Shown here: positions 12,201-24,581 of the stretch, in pieces
How positions within the stretch are numbered: position 1 is the first letter of the stretch
Layout: each line of letters starts with the position of its first letter
The notes under the pieces: generated by a model
Database searches by the model: none
Seen by the model: the letters and a program-made list of their open reading frames with translations, nothing else
What the model was told of the DNA's origin: nothing
Origin: Proteromonas lacertae
Lineage: Eukaryota > Sar > Bigyra > Opalinata > Proteromonadidae
NCBI GenBank assembly: GCA_002245135.1
Contig: NGBS01000585.1
Location: forward strand, 278,663-342,662
Reading direction: 5' to 3'
Length of the DNA stretch: 64,000 nucleotides
Program-made: the position numbers and the translations under genes

Positions 12201-14374
12201 TAAAGGACAATTCATTCTTTCAGAAACACATTGACCATTATAACACATAAATGGAGTAGGAGCAACACATTTCCTATCATTTGTACAATCATTTATATTC
12301 TGTTTACATTCATTGTTCCAACATCTGATTGGTTTATCAACTGGACATGTTAATGGTGTACCACATTGACTCTTTATTAAAGCACAACTACCATCAGGAC
12401 AAGTGTACATTGTATTACCACAATAACTTGGCTTGGGACATTTCATTGGATTATTTGTACAAGTTCCATCAGGGCAAAGATAAGGCGAATTAATTGAACA
12501 AATAATTGGTGTTGGACAATAGGATGAATTGGTAACACAACTACCATCAATACAATTATAATCTTTACAATCATTATCTTGTATTTCTGTACAGGGATAG
12601 TTGTAATGTTGATGGATACATTCATCTTCAGCCATTTTGGTATAACTGTTTATACATTCTGCATAACCAATTTGAGTGTTAGAATCACAAAAAGATGAAT
12701 ACTATTTACATTATAATATAATATATCATTATATATACTTTTGTAGATAATAATCTATTAATACACATTGAATATCCATCATTTCTATCACCAAAATAAT
12801 AATTCCTATCTGTTATATTATATTCTACACATTTCATATTTGGACATAATACAGCATCTTCTCTACAAATTGGTAATTGAGGACATTCATAAAATGAACT
12901 AACACATTTACCATTACAGAGATATTGATTATCTGGACATTCTATAGGGATTACTTTACATTTTGACTCATCATCAACACACTTATAATCTGGACAAAGA
13001 ATTGGACGATCATATGGACAAAACATATCAGAACTACAATGTATTTGATTTATAACACATCTACCATCATTACAACGAAATGGAGCATTGGATGGGCAAT
13101 TGATGTTTATCTCTTTACATTTCTCTGGTCTATCTACACACTCATTATTACTACATTTAATAGGACGAGATGATGGACATCTTGTTATTACTGGACATCT
13201 TTCAAGTTCGAATAGAATACACTTATTCACACCTGCACAATATATTTCATTACTTTTACATGTCTTTGGTGTTGGACATTTGGCTAAAGTAGTAACGCAT
13301 TGTCCATCATTACACATAAAATACGTATAACTGCTATTAGCTGAAACTAATGGACACATTGGTCTAGTTCCACAAAATTTTCGACTTTCAGAACATGTAC
13401 CATCACCACATCGATATTGATTATATCTACATGAGTAAGTTTTTCCACAAACTGCATCATTTGGTATACATAAACCATCTTCACATAGTTTATAATTACC
13501 TGGACATGTTATCATGGAAGGACATGATTTTATTGCCATATCGTATAATTCACTGGGAGGTATTGGAGGAATAATGTTATCGAACATATGAATACTTCTA
13601 CAGGTTGTATCTGGACATTTATATGAGTCTTCCTCACAGAACGAATACTCGTATCGACATAATGAAGGAGATGTGACACACGTATGATCAGGACATAAAT
13701 ATTCATTATCATTACATTTAATCTATTTTAATAGAAACATAAGAATATACTTCTGATGGACAATTATTAGGGGAAGATACACAAGTCTTGAAATCTCTAC
13801 ACATTAACGGTAATACAGATGATTGACAAACATCTTGCTGATATCTATAATGACACTCTGAATATGCATCTCTTATATAACAAGATAATTGATCATCACA
13901 ATATAATGAAGATGGAGGGCAACGAGGTATTGTTGGTTCTTGTTGACTGGTATAACACTTAAAGTCAGGGTATTGATTAATTTGAGTTGGACAGTAATCA
14001 CTGGTTGTACAGACTTTTTTTGGATCAGCTGGACAAGATCCATCATAACATCTTATCTTTGTAGATTCACTGCATTTTGTATTTCTCCAACTACTGGAAC
14101 ATTCATTATCTGATCCTCTGAAGTCATTTTCGTTTGTACATGATAGACACGATAAAAATGGTCTACATGCTTCTGGTTGGACACAATAAACTGTACCAGG
14201 TTCAGTGCAAAAATCAACTCCCTACAAATAAGAAAAGAAAATACATTAAACGAATTCTCACTTATTGTAGAGTTAATTCCTACATAGTCAGGAATATATA
14301 CGATTTGAGCATATATCTAAATGATAAAATAAAGGATATACTGAAGCCAAAAGACAAAAAATGATTAAAAACAT
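9274..14374 (-). CDS. Very large cysteine-rich repeat type I membrane protein
   Basis: The protein is about 1,600 residues. It starts with a signal peptide (MFLIIFCLLASVYP) encoded before a 22-nt intron (14301-14280); a 23-nt intron follows at 14244-14222. More than two dozen repeats of the form CP-x(2-4)-P-x-x-C-x-D/N-G-x-C-x(6-7)-C fill most of the ectodomain (for example CPLSVPYRCKDQSC, CPDGSCALIKSQC). A non-repeat region near 10260-9640 precedes one TM segment (IIVVFAVVLIMFIFIIYKL at about 9600-9540). A cytoplasmic tail of about 90 residues with a KRRELFDVNKK stretch and an aspartate run (QNDDDDDDAVAL) ends at TAG 9274. Further introns lie near 13740, 12720, 11540, 11115, 10960, 10600 and 10480. 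The repeats recall cysteine-rich surface proteins of other protists, but I cannot name the family. Adhesion or signalling is only an inference. Confidence 0.75.
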
Positions 14375-14412
14375 TCTTCAAGCCAAATCTGTTTAGAGGT
14401 TATGTTTGAGAA

Positions 14413-14420
14413 AAGCTTGA
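14413..14420 (-). promoter_or_regulatory. Upstream motif B (TCAAGCTT)
   Basis: AAGCTTGA on the plus strand, TCAAGCTT toward the cysteine-rich receptor, about 40 bp before its start codon. Confidence 0.45.
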
Positions 14421-14489
14421 TATTTTTTCTTAAAAACACAAAAGAAATGGATATAAGTGTTTTTAACCTGTTATATAGTCAATTTATTA

Positions 14490-16102
14490 TCAAACTGACC
14501 TATTAATTTGTGAATCTTCTTTCTCAAATCTCCTAATAAAGGTAACTATTGAATATAATAAATTATCATATACATCTTTCATATTCTTAGCCATAATCAA
14601 CTGAAACACAACGATGCTTCCTCTAATATAATCATAATTTGGAGTTTTATTCCTAATGGCTGGTGAATCAAGTATATTCAAGATTTTCTGTATTAACTTC
14701 ATTGTAGATTGATTAGTAGAAGTTAGTGACAATAATAAGCTAAGTTCATAGTAATAGTAAATATCATTACTAAAATTCTTCCAATACTTCAAATAATTCC
14801 TAATACCATCACAAATATCAGTTACACAAGCATTTATTTGTATTTGATATCTTAAAGCTAAAACTTCATCAAAATCACTGTAACTTTTATCATTTATATT
14901 TGTAGAATAATCACTATAACTCATTTTATATAAATTCAATCTTAATAAGTCAATGAAATTTGTTGGTTGATATAAATCAAATATTTCACTTGAAAACATC
15001 TCATTCTTTTCTTCTTCTTTGTTTTCTTCCATTATTCTTCTACTTCCTATTATTTGACATAAATATTGTTGACTTCTGTCATCAGTTGGATTTAACATCA
15101 AACTCTTTGCAATACATTCCAAACTGTTTGTAGTTACAAATTTTTCTCTTTCTACATTTACACGTTTTGTTACTACTTTTATTCTTCCACCTTTCATTCT
15201 TTGTTTCTATATAAAAATAATATACATTAAAAAAAGGTGTATTGTATACAATATCTTTTTCTTCAATTTCTGTTACTTTTATTGATGGGTTATTATATTT
15301 ATACTCATTGCTATTTCCTGTTAATAATAATACTTTACTCTAAATAATAAACTAACTAATAATTATACAAATAAAGCCAATATTCTTGATTTAAATTCTA
15401 TTGGACAATCTGTATTAACATTTGCACTATTATTAAAAATAGAAAATTGAGGTATTCCAACAATAATCAACAACTGTTGAATGATATTTAAAGCTGTTTG
15501 TAATTGGTTTATTTCTGGTAATATCAATATTTCTACTAATATTAACTGGAAATATATATCCACTGGATATTTAAAGATAATTGACACTACTAATTGTTTG
15601 AGTTTATCTAAAGATTGTTTTTGAATAAATGGACTACTTATATAGTTGAAAACATATTTATAGAATCTCCATATATCATATGAATATATCTCTTTCAGAT
15701 TATTCACAGATAATTCAAATAATTCATCATTATTCAATAAAATACTCATTTCATAACCTAATTTATTAATACTTTCACCCTCTTTAAATTCTTTCAATAT
15801 GTTTAAAGTTTCAATTAAACACATTTCATCATTATGTCTTTTATATAATATTCTTATATACAATTCACTTATTTTTTCAGCATTCTTATCATTCTTATAT
15901 TTATTGTATAAACTATTAATTGTTTCAACCGAAATATCTTCATTTGTATTACAATCATATTCAAATTGATATATTGATGCTAATTCATTATCATCAGCAA
16001 CATTATCTAAGTAATATTGCGAATTGTTATAGTCATCAAAGTATTGAATCATTCTAACTAAACCAAACTCTACTAATGGTAATAAATTAACATATCTATG
16101 AG

Positions 16103-16150
<48 letters not shown>

Positions 16151-19100
16151 TGACTATTTGTAGTTATTATATCCCAACATTTCTGATAATTATCTAAACT
16201 TTCTTTCTGTTTCTTCATTATTTCATATAATACACCTATCATATAATATGCATATGGATTAATATTGTTCTGAATGATGTAGTTATTGAAGAATGTCAAA
16301 GATTCATGATAGAATTGAAATTTGAATAAGTAATAACCATAATAAAAAACAGAATCTAATGATGGATTATACATATTGGAATTCTCCAAATTCTTAAATA
16401 TTTCATCTTCATCTTCTTCGCTTCCTTTACTATTAATCATATTATAATAACTTAATCCATCCCAATAACCACTATCATCATATTTCAATATTCTACTTGC
16501 TTCATATAACTTTTGTGTTAAATCTGATGATGGATAATCTTTCATTACACAAATAGCTAAGTTATTATATGCTGCTGGTGTTGCTTGAATATTTAATGAT
16601 CTAATAAAACAATGTTGTTTAATATAAATGTTATTACTTAATATTCCATAAGCATTCCAAGAATAATAATTCAATAAATTCAACATTAATGAGTTTTGAA
16701 CTATAGCAACAGTATTGTTTCTATTAATTTTACTCTCTTCACTAATGGATGTTGTATCAGTAAAGAAAGATTCATATCTTTTCAATAATTCACTGTAAAT
16801 ATATCTATTTGTAGATAAATAATAGAATAGATTAGAATCAGTAGGATTTAAGAACACTGCAGTTTGATATGTAATTTTACCACTATTAATATACTTCAAT
16901 TGTTTTTCAATACCATTAATAATGTCACTTTTCAGGTCATTATCATTTTCAATAAATATATTAATAGGTATTTGTGAATATGTATTACATATTTCACCTT
17001 TCAAACATAATACTGCTAATGATGTTGGTAATAATGATAATGTTTGATTTATAGCTTCATAAGCAGAATTAAGGTAATTATATGCCATTAAAAAGCATTT
17101 CTGCTTAATTAATGATCTGGAATAGAGATGTAATGTTTTGGCATAGTTATAATAGGTCAATGGCATAATTTTTTCATTTTGGGTAGATATAATCAATTCT
17201 TCATATTCGATAGCTGTTGTATATCTTTCTAATACAGTTTCAACCTATATAAATATAATTGAAATGATTAATATACTTGTGCTAATAATAAAACAGAGAA
17301 ACAATTATCTTCATTTATATCAATATTATTGATTAAAGAAACATTCTTCAATCCATTTGGTATTTTCTTAATTATTTCAGTCAGATTTAATGCTTCATAT
17401 AAACTAGATTCAGCAATCATATACCTACCTGCATAATAATTAGCTTCACCTAATCTTTGCCAATACTTCTTATCATCAGTGATACTACAAAGGTGTTGTA
17501 ATAAATCACTGGATTTCTCATAATTCTCATTTAAAAAAGTAAATTGTGAGTATAAATCATAAGCCCAAATGGCTCTTGGATTTGAATTAATTGCATTTTC
17601 ATATAATTCTGTTAATTGTTCATAATTATGGCAATTATAATAATAAGTGGATAATACCTTTCCTGATTCTTCATTACTTGGATTAATGGATATGCTTTTA
17701 AGATGAGATTTGATTGATTTCATTTCTTCATTAATAAATGAATAATAATAACCTAAATAAGTAAATCCTTCACTTAATTGATTATCATATTTTACAGCTT
17801 TAGCAAAGAATGTAAATACATATTTCTTATTTGTTTTATACTCATCTCCCATATCCCAATAGATTCTTCCAGCATAATATAAGTTAATTCCTCTTTCAGG
17901 ATTATCATTTAATGCTTCTTTTATTAATTTCAATGATTCGTCTAAATCACCTTTTAAGAACTTAATCCAAGCTAATTTTCCTTTACTTATATCATCTTCT
18001 GGATGGATTTTTAATGATTCAATACAAATATTCTCAGCTTCATTATATTGCTTTAATATTAAATATACATCACATAAACCATGAAATGTTTCAACATTTT
18101 CATTTTCTATTTCTATTATTTCCTTATAGGTTTTTATCTCTTCGTTGTATATACAACAAGACTCTAAGATTTTGGCTTTTAATGATAATATTTTAACATA
18201 ACTATTCTATTTGAAATAAACAGTAATAATATACTTGACAATATCCAACCTTTTTATTCTGTTTCAACTGAATATATTTAACTGCTTTTAATATTGATTG
18301 ATAACTTTTATCATACTGATGATTGTGATATAAATAAATTGACAAGCCATAAAAAGCAGGAGCTTTATATTCATCTGGTAATTGTTTTAATGATCTACGA
18401 ATAAAATCAAGACCTCTTAGATTCTATATATTAATAAATTTTATAAATATACAGTTGGATCATCTCTGAATCTACTCAATCCACAATATAGTTCATAATA
18501 ACAATCACCCCAATTACTAATACTTCCTAAGCCTGAATTAATTTCATCAATATCAGTGTATGACAATATAGAACCATCATCTTCACAATGTTGTAGTATA
18601 AATTGATATAAAACCATCAAACTTGGATCTGGTTTTAGTAATATTGGTTTAAGTCTATCTTGAATATCAGCTAATGTTGATTTGTATGATTCTTTATCTT
18701 TCTTTGAATCATTTAATATTTCCACTAATATTGTGTGTAAAAATATAACATATTGTTCTTCTGGTGGTAAATTGTTAATAATTAAATACATTGATGATAA
18801 TATTTCATTAATGAATTGCAATTTCTCGTTTGGTTTTGTATTTTCATAATATTTCATTATATCATTAACTATTGATGGTAATAGAGGTTTGTAAATATTT
18901 TCATCAACGTTTTCAAGTATAAATGATAGTTTTGATATTAATGAGGTATTAAACTCACTTTTGATTGCTTCTGAGTATGTTTCAACAAATTTAGTAATAA
19001 ATCTACCTCTTTTTTCTGAATCATTCTTTATTTCTGGAATAGAAAGTATCTGTTCTATTATATTTAGCAATTTTATTGGCGATTTACTCTTTGAGAATAA

Positions 19101-19423
19101 TTTAGCCATTGAATTAAGTATATCATAGTTATTCGGTTTAATATTCAGTGCTTTTGAAAAATATTCTTCACTATCAGCAAACTATTCAGAATATATATAA
19201 AAAAATACTTCTCCCTCTTCTAATGCAGATCTAGCAGCAATAAATATTAAATCAAAACTGTTACTATCAATTGTCAATCCCTAAAAATGTAAATTGCAAA
19301 AGAGTGATACTTGTTTGCATAAGCTTAGGGCTATACGAAAGTTTTTCTCCTGTACTGCTTGTTTAGCACCCTAGTGTTATAAATATACTCTTATACTGCG
19401 AGAAATCTCTTTATGTCAGACAT
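14490..19423 (-). CDS. SKI3: SKI3/TTC37, TPR scaffold of the Superkiller complex
   Basis: SKI3 holds the SKI2 helicase and SKI8 and feeds mRNA to the cytoplasmic exosome. The joined N-terminus reads MSDIKRFLA, GAKQAVQEKNFRIALSLCKQ, GLTIDSNSFDLIFIAARSAL, then FADSEEYFSKALNIKPNNYD. This is the typical SKI3 opening of paired helices. TPRs continue to the end (RLGEANYYAGRYMIAESSLYEALNL is a characteristic middle block). The total is about 1,500 residues, close to human TTC37 (1,564). There are at least ten short introns, including 19396-19372, 19310-19281, 19208-19182, 18452-18424, 18234-18207, 17276-17245 and 16150-16096. The exons between about 15200 and 15360 are tiny and their joins are uncertain. 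The start at 19423 is 75 bp from the divergent start of the nitrilase-like gene. Confidence 0.82.
16096..16150 (-). repeat. Intron of SKI3 filled by an (AT)n microsatellite
   Basis: A 55-nt intron (GTAT...CATAG on the minus strand) is almost wholly an AT dinucleotide run. It is expected to be length-variable between strains. Confidence 0.8.
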
Positions 19424-19425
19424 TA

Positions 19426-19441
19426 GAAATATATTCGTTTC
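19426..19441 (+). promoter_or_regulatory. Upstream motif A between SKI3 and the nitrilase-like gene
   Basis: GAAATATATTCGTTTC lies in the 74-bp gap between divergent start codons (19423 and 19498). It could serve either or both genes. Confidence 0.5.
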
Positions 19442-19497
19442 TCATGTAATAGTGACAAGTAAATTACAAATTTGAAAATTACAGAAAATAATTTCTA

Positions 19498-20956
19498 ATG
19501 TCTGATAAACTGGCAAAGGCTAGAGAAGAAGCTGCAAAAAAACTAGGTATACATACTAAAAATATAAAATAGAGGAGAGAAGGAGGAAACAAGCTGAAGA
19601 GATAATGAGTGGTAATACTTTCAGAAAATCACCAAATAAAACTAGTATTCATAATGTACCACCAAAAGAAGAAAAGCCTGTTGAAATAAGAAAACAAAAA
19701 AATAAAAGAATCTCTACTCCAACAAGAAAGGTATCTCAACCACAAAAAAATGGCTAAACAAAGAAATTCAACGCCAACTAAATCATCTTTAACTAGATCT
19801 TCTTCAACTAGATCATCTTCAAGAGGATCATTTTCAAAAAGAATGGAAACCTCTTCTTCAGATGATGATGATGATGATGAAATTGGATTGGAAGAAGAGG
19901 AGGAAGAAGAAGAAGTTGAAAAAGAAGTTGAAAAAAAAGTTGAAGAAGAAGCAATAATAGAAAAAGTAAAAAATAAAAAATCACAAAAAGTAAAACAAAA
20001 AACACCACCAGTAACCGAATCAATGGTTTCAACTGTAACACCGTATAATCATTATATTTATTTTATTTTATTAATTATTATTATTAGTCCACCATCCTTA
20101 ATAATGGGTTTAGCACAATTAACATCAACTACTGATATATCTCAAAATATGAAAACTTGTTTTGATGCAATTAAAACAGCAGCTGAACAGAATATTCAGT
20201 TTCTCTTCTTCCCTGAAGGTTTTTATTATATGGGAAATGCAACATCCTCCTCCAAATTAAGTGATTTAAAACCATTTGGATTAAAATTAGATTCACCATT
20301 TATTACTCAAATCTGTGAATATGCTAAACAATATTCTATGTGGGTTTCACTAGGAGGATTTCCTGAGATTTTAGATAATCGTAACATCTGTAATACTCAT
20401 ATAGTTATTAATCTACAAGGTTATATTGTATCTATATACAGACAAGTTCATACTTTACCTTCAACTTGTTATACTCCTGGTAATAATATGGTTGCTTTAG
20501 GAATTGATGATATTAAATTCGCTTTATCTATTGGAAATGATATTTATTATCCTAATTTTTATAGACAATTGAGAATTAAAGGATATGCTGATGTATATAT
20601 AATAATTGTTATAATTACAATATTTTAATTCATTATAGTTTTTGATTATTCCATCCAGTCTTAGTGATGATTTAGGTGAAGATCAATGGATGACATTGTT
20701 AAAGACAAGAGCAATTGAGAATCAATGTATTGTTGTAGCAGCAAATCAAGTTGGTAGAAATTATAAAGGGTTTAAATCTTATGGTCATTCTGTTATTGTA
20801 TCACCTGATGGAAAACTATTGAATGCACCGAATACTGTACAAGGAGTTGTTGTTGTAAAAGTTGATCTATCTTCTATTGAGAGAGAAAGAGAATATAATA
20901 TGATTCAATATGAAAGGAAGGATGTGTATAATGGAATTATTTCACCATCTTGTTAA
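19498..20956 (+). CDS. Nitrilase-superfamily protein, probable pseudoenzyme, with long charged N-terminus
   Basis: The C-terminal half is a carbon-nitrogen hydrolase fold closest to NIT1: MGLAQLTSTTD, FLFFPEG, TRAIENQCIVVAANQVGR, KSYGHSVIVSPDG. Active members need Glu, Lys and Cys. The Glu is present (FFPEG). The Lys of the YRKVH motif is Gln (YRQVH), and the Cys of the VCYDMRFPE-type motif is Gly (IGNDIYYPN). Amide hydrolysis is therefore unlikely. Upstream, an exon MSDKLAKAREEAAKKL joins over a 26-nt intron to basic, disordered sequence ending VSQPQKNG and TAA at 19755-19757. A +1 shift at the A7 run (19744-19750) would join it to MAKQRNSTPTK..., then Ser-rich and Glu-rich tracts. Introns are at 20043-20087 and 20593-20638. 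The A7 break could be an indel, a slippage site or two separate genes. Confidence 0.65.
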
Positions 20957-21062
20957 TCATTTTAATTATAATAATCATTTTATATGTAATAGTTGAAAGA
21001 ATACACTGTTTTTTGATTAGTGTAACAAAAACTTTACAATTTTGTTTTTTGTTTGAGAAGTG

Positions 21063-21070
21063 TCAAGCTT
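21063..21070 (+). promoter_or_regulatory. Upstream motif B (TCAAGCTT)
   Basis: TCAAGCTT followed by TTTTCAG, 36 bp before the stomatin-like start codon. Confidence 0.5.
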
Positions 21071-21105
21071 TTTTCAGTTTTTTTATTTTTTATCTGTTTC
21101 TATAA

Positions 21106-22259
21106 ATGGAGGTCGGCGGCATAGTTGCAATCATCGTTGTATTAATTAAATGATTTAATATATTAGGTGATCGTTTTGCTTATCATAATTGCTGTAATGA
21201 TTAAAACTTTTGTAATAGTTTTAAAACAAGGAGAAGGTATATTATTATAAAAATAATATAATATTTAATAGCAATGGTTGTTGAAAGGTTTGGTCGTTTT
21301 CACCGTGTTTTGAACTCTGGTTTGAATATATTAGTATTTTATTAGAGTTTATATTTTAGATACCTTTTGTTGACACTCCTAGAAGTTTTAATTGGAGAAA
21401 AGTCGAGATTGGTGATAGTGTAGAAACTTTCATACACGAAACATCAATCAATGATGTAAGAATTGATTTGAGAGAGAATATTTATAATTTTCTAAATCAA
21501 GATGCATTCACCAAAGATACTGTAGCGATCAAAGTGAATTGTCTTATGTATTATCGAATTGTAGATGTTAAAAAAGCAATCTACGAAATTGATGATTTAA
21601 CTCAAGCAGTATCAAACGTATCACAAACAACAATAAAAGAAGTATTTGGACAAATGACATTTTTAGAGGCATTAGTATCACAAAAGCGAATAAATGAGTT
21701 TATGAAGAGAGGATTTGCTCCAAGATTCTTAGAATGGGGATTACAAGTAGAAAGAATGGAATTATTAGATATTAAGCCAGATACATCGATCAGTACATCA
21801 ATGACTAAGAATATGGTTGCTGAAAGAAATAGAAGAGGACAATTCATTATTTCAGAGGGAGAAAAGGCATCTACTCGTATTAAATCAGAAGGTTTTAAAG
21901 CTTCTACTGTTACTATTGGTATTGGTCAACAGGAAGCAACTAGAAAGAAATCTGAAGCTGATTCACAGGTTAAATATGAATTAGCTAGAGCTGAATCAGC
22001 TGCAATGGAAGCTGTGAGCAGTGCATTAGAAAATGATGGAGTAGCACATACTGAATATTTGTTGGCTTTAAAGTGTATTGATTTATATAAGAAATTATCT
22101 TGTACTCCTTGTCGTAAATCAATTATATTCCCATATGATATTTCTGGATTTAGTCATATCTTTTCAAAGCTTCCTAATGTATTTGGAGCTGGAAGACCTA
22201 AAAATCCACCTAAGCCAAAAGTACAAAGAAAACCAGACAATCATAGCGATTTAGATTAA
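21106..22259 (+). CDS. Stomatin/SPFH (Band 7) family membrane protein
   Basis: The start at 21106 gives MEVGGIVAIIVV, then VIVLLIIIAVMIKTFVIVL, a single N-terminal membrane segment. The SPFH domain follows at once: VVERFGRFHRVLNSGLNILIP, DTPRSFNWRKVEIG, VAIKVNCLMYYRI and ALVSQKRINEFM. A long helical tail has EADSQVKYELARAESAAMEA. Exons join across introns at about 21147-21174, after EQGEG-like sequence near 21237-21272, and near 21330-21360. SPFH proteins form membrane-bound rings that organise lipid domains or regulate proteases. The start MEVGG plus a full TM stretch looks more like stomatin than the mitochondrial SLP2 group, but I see no basis for choosing the membrane. The tail ends in a basic, proline-rich stretch (NPPKPKVQRKP). 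Confidence 0.8.
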
Positions 22260-22500
22260 TATAATAATCAATTTAAACATAATATTACTTTATTGTGATA
22301 CATATATTATTTTAGTTGTCTTTAATTGTTGTTTTTGTGTGTGTAAAATGATGTAAATAAATGTTTTTCGTTAATACTACATTCAAATAACCTTTGCATC
22401 AAAAGAAAAATGCAAAGATAAATAAAATCGTAGAAATAAATCGTAGAAAGTATTAATATCCTATTTAACTAAGCCCACCCAATTTTATTTTTTCGATTTT

Positions 22501-23652
22501 ATGCTATCTCGAGCATCAGTTGCTTTGAAAACTTCTCAAAGAGTATATTCATTCTCATTATACACAATGTAGAGTTTATATAGAATGGCACATACAATTC
22601 CTGATGGACCAAAGAAGAAGATGAATTTATTACAGTCAATAACAGATGCTATGAGAATATTCTTGAAAACTGATCCAAAATCTGTATTTCGATAGTGAAT
22701 TCTAATTATTGTTTAGATTTTGTTAGGAGAAGATGTAGGATTTGGTGGTGTATTTCGTTGTACGTTAGGATTACAAAAAGAGTTTGGAAATGAACGTGTA
22801 TTTAACACACCCTTATCTGAACAAGTATTTAAGAATTTTATGTAATTGTAATAGGGTTTAGTTGGTTTTGCGATCGGATATGCAAGTACAGGCAGACCAG
22901 TAATAGCAGAAGTACAATTCTGTGATTATATCTTCCCAGCATTTGATCAAATAGTAAATGAAGCAGCCAAATATCGATATAGATCTGGTAATAATTATAA
23001 TTGTGGTGGTTTAACTATCCGAGCTCCTTGTGGTGCAATCGGTCATGGTGGACATTACCACAGTCAAAGTGTGGAAGGATATTTTGCTCATACACCTGGA
23101 TTAAAGATCGTCGTTCCACATGAACCAGTTCAGGCTAAAGGTTTGTTATTATCTGCGTTACGTGATCCAAATCCTGTATTATATTTTGAACCAAAAGCAT
23201 TATATCGTGCTGCAGTAGATCAAGTTCCAACTGGAGATTATATGATTCCACTTGAAAAAGCTGATATAGTAAAAGAAGGAAAAGATATTACAATTATTAC
23301 ATATGGTAAACAAGTGAATGTATGTAAAGAAGCTATAGAAATGGCAGAGAAACAGAATGGAATAAGTTGTGAATTGATTGATTTACAAACTATTTTGCCT
23401 TGGGATAGAGATACTATATTCAATTCAGTATGTAAAACAGGTAGATGTATTATTAGTCATGAAGCTCAAGTATCCTTTGGTGTAGCTGCTGAATTAACTG
23501 CTGAAATTCAGAAGAACTGTTTCTTGAACTTAGAATCGCCCATTGCTAGAGTGTGTGGTGCTGATACTCCAGTCCCCTTAGCGTTAGAGAAATACTTCTT
23601 ACCAAATAAAACTCGAGTTTATGATGCTATTGTTGATACAATGAACTATTAA
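22501..23652 (+). CDS. BCKDHB: Branched-chain 2-oxoacid dehydrogenase E1 beta subunit (mitochondrial)
   Basis: With the E1 alpha subunit this forms the thiamine-dependent decarboxylase for Val, Leu and Ile breakdown. The start at 22501 gives [14 protein letters not shown], a mitochondrial presequence, then three 30-33-nt introns (starting after TSQR, PKS and LSEQ). The family blocks are plain: [71 protein letters not shown] and [14 protein letters not shown]. The C-terminal domain has EADIVKEG-like [16 protein letters not shown] and [12 protein letters not shown]. Length is about 350 residues, normal for the mature family plus presequence. The GGxFRCT and HYHSQSVE blocks favour BCKDHB over PDHB. 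Confidence 0.9.
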
Positions 23653-23721
23653 ATAAAATAAAGCTAATTATAATAACAGTGATATGTTTATTTGTGAGAT
23701 AAATCAAATTAAAAAATCAAA

Positions 23722-23738
23722 GAAACGACTATTATTTT
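23722..23738 (-). promoter_or_regulatory. Upstream motif A, inverted
   Basis: GAAACGACTATTATTTT is the reverse complement of the AAAATAATAGTCGTTTC motif. It lies about 50 bp before the inner-membrane peptidase gene. Confidence 0.4.
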
Positions 23739-23787
23739 ATTATTTTTTAAATTTCTTTGATTTTTCATTGATTGTAAGGTTAATGAA

Positions 23788-24351
23788 ATGAATAAAATTG
23801 GAAATGATGCTATGTATATAATTACTGGTGCTGCTTGTGGATTTTTGTATAAATATTCTTTATTTTTTATCACTAGATTAGCAAACAATGTTATTGGTCT
23901 GGCAACAGTATCTGGTAGGTCAATGCAACCAACATTAAATCCAAATAAAAGTCATGATATTCTTTTAGTGGATAAATTAACTCCTCAATTTTTTAATAAA
24001 TACCGAAAAGGACAAATCGTTATTCTAAAAAGTCCAGTAGATCCAAAAGTATATTATGTGAAAAGAATAATTGCTTTATCTCAAGAAGAAGTGATAAATC
24101 GAATAAACTGTGAAAGAATAAAAGTGCCGAAAGGTCATTGTTGGGTGGAAGGTGATAATTTTTCGACTTCTTATGATAGCAACTATTTTGGAGCTATACC
24201 TCTTGCTTTAATACAAGGAAATGCTATAGGTATTATTTGGCCTCCTAATCGAATAAGAATACTAGATAAAGAATGTCCAGATAGATATCAATGTTTTATT
24301 GAAGATGTTCCAGTAGATATTGATGAATTTCGAAATGATAGTGAAATATAG
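23788..24351 (+). CDS. IMMP2L: Mitochondrial inner membrane protease subunit 2 type signal peptidase
   Basis: This is a 187-residue S26 serine protease that removes bipartite presequences of proteins sorted to the intermembrane space. One membrane segment lies near residues 9-25 (YIITGAACGFLYKYSLFFI). The catalytic Ser is in SGRSMQPTL and the general-base Lys in YYVKRIIAL. The box with VPKGHCWVEGDN and SYDSNYFGAIPLALIQG completes the fold. NSxDSxxFG-like spacing and WPPNRI fit IMP2 better than IMP1. The gene has no intron, unusual here. The C-terminal extension of about 25 acidic residues (DVPVDIDEFRNDSEI) is not typical. The start at 23788 is the first ATG of the frame. Confidence 0.85.
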   Translation: MNKIGNDAMYIITGAACGFLYKYSLFFITRLANNVIGLATVSGRSMQPTLNPNKSHDILLVDKLTPQFFNKYRKGQIVILKSPVDPKVYYVKRIIALSQEEVINRINCERIKVPKGHCWVEGDNFSTSYDSNYFGAIPLALIQGNAIGIIWPPNRIRILDKECPDRYQCFIEDVPVDIDEFRNDSEI

Positions 24352-24581
24352 ATAAATGTTTGTTATTTATAAATTGTTGTATTTAATAATTGGAATTTTG
24401 AAGGTTAGTAATATTATTTTCGTTTTTATATATAATCAGAAGAAGAGAAGATAGAATTGTCATAACAATTCTTCGAAATTTTTTAAATATTATTAACATT
24501 CAATTTATATTTCATTTGTTTATTTATTTAGTTTCATATGATCTTCGCAAACAACATTAACAACTATTTATATTGTTTTAT

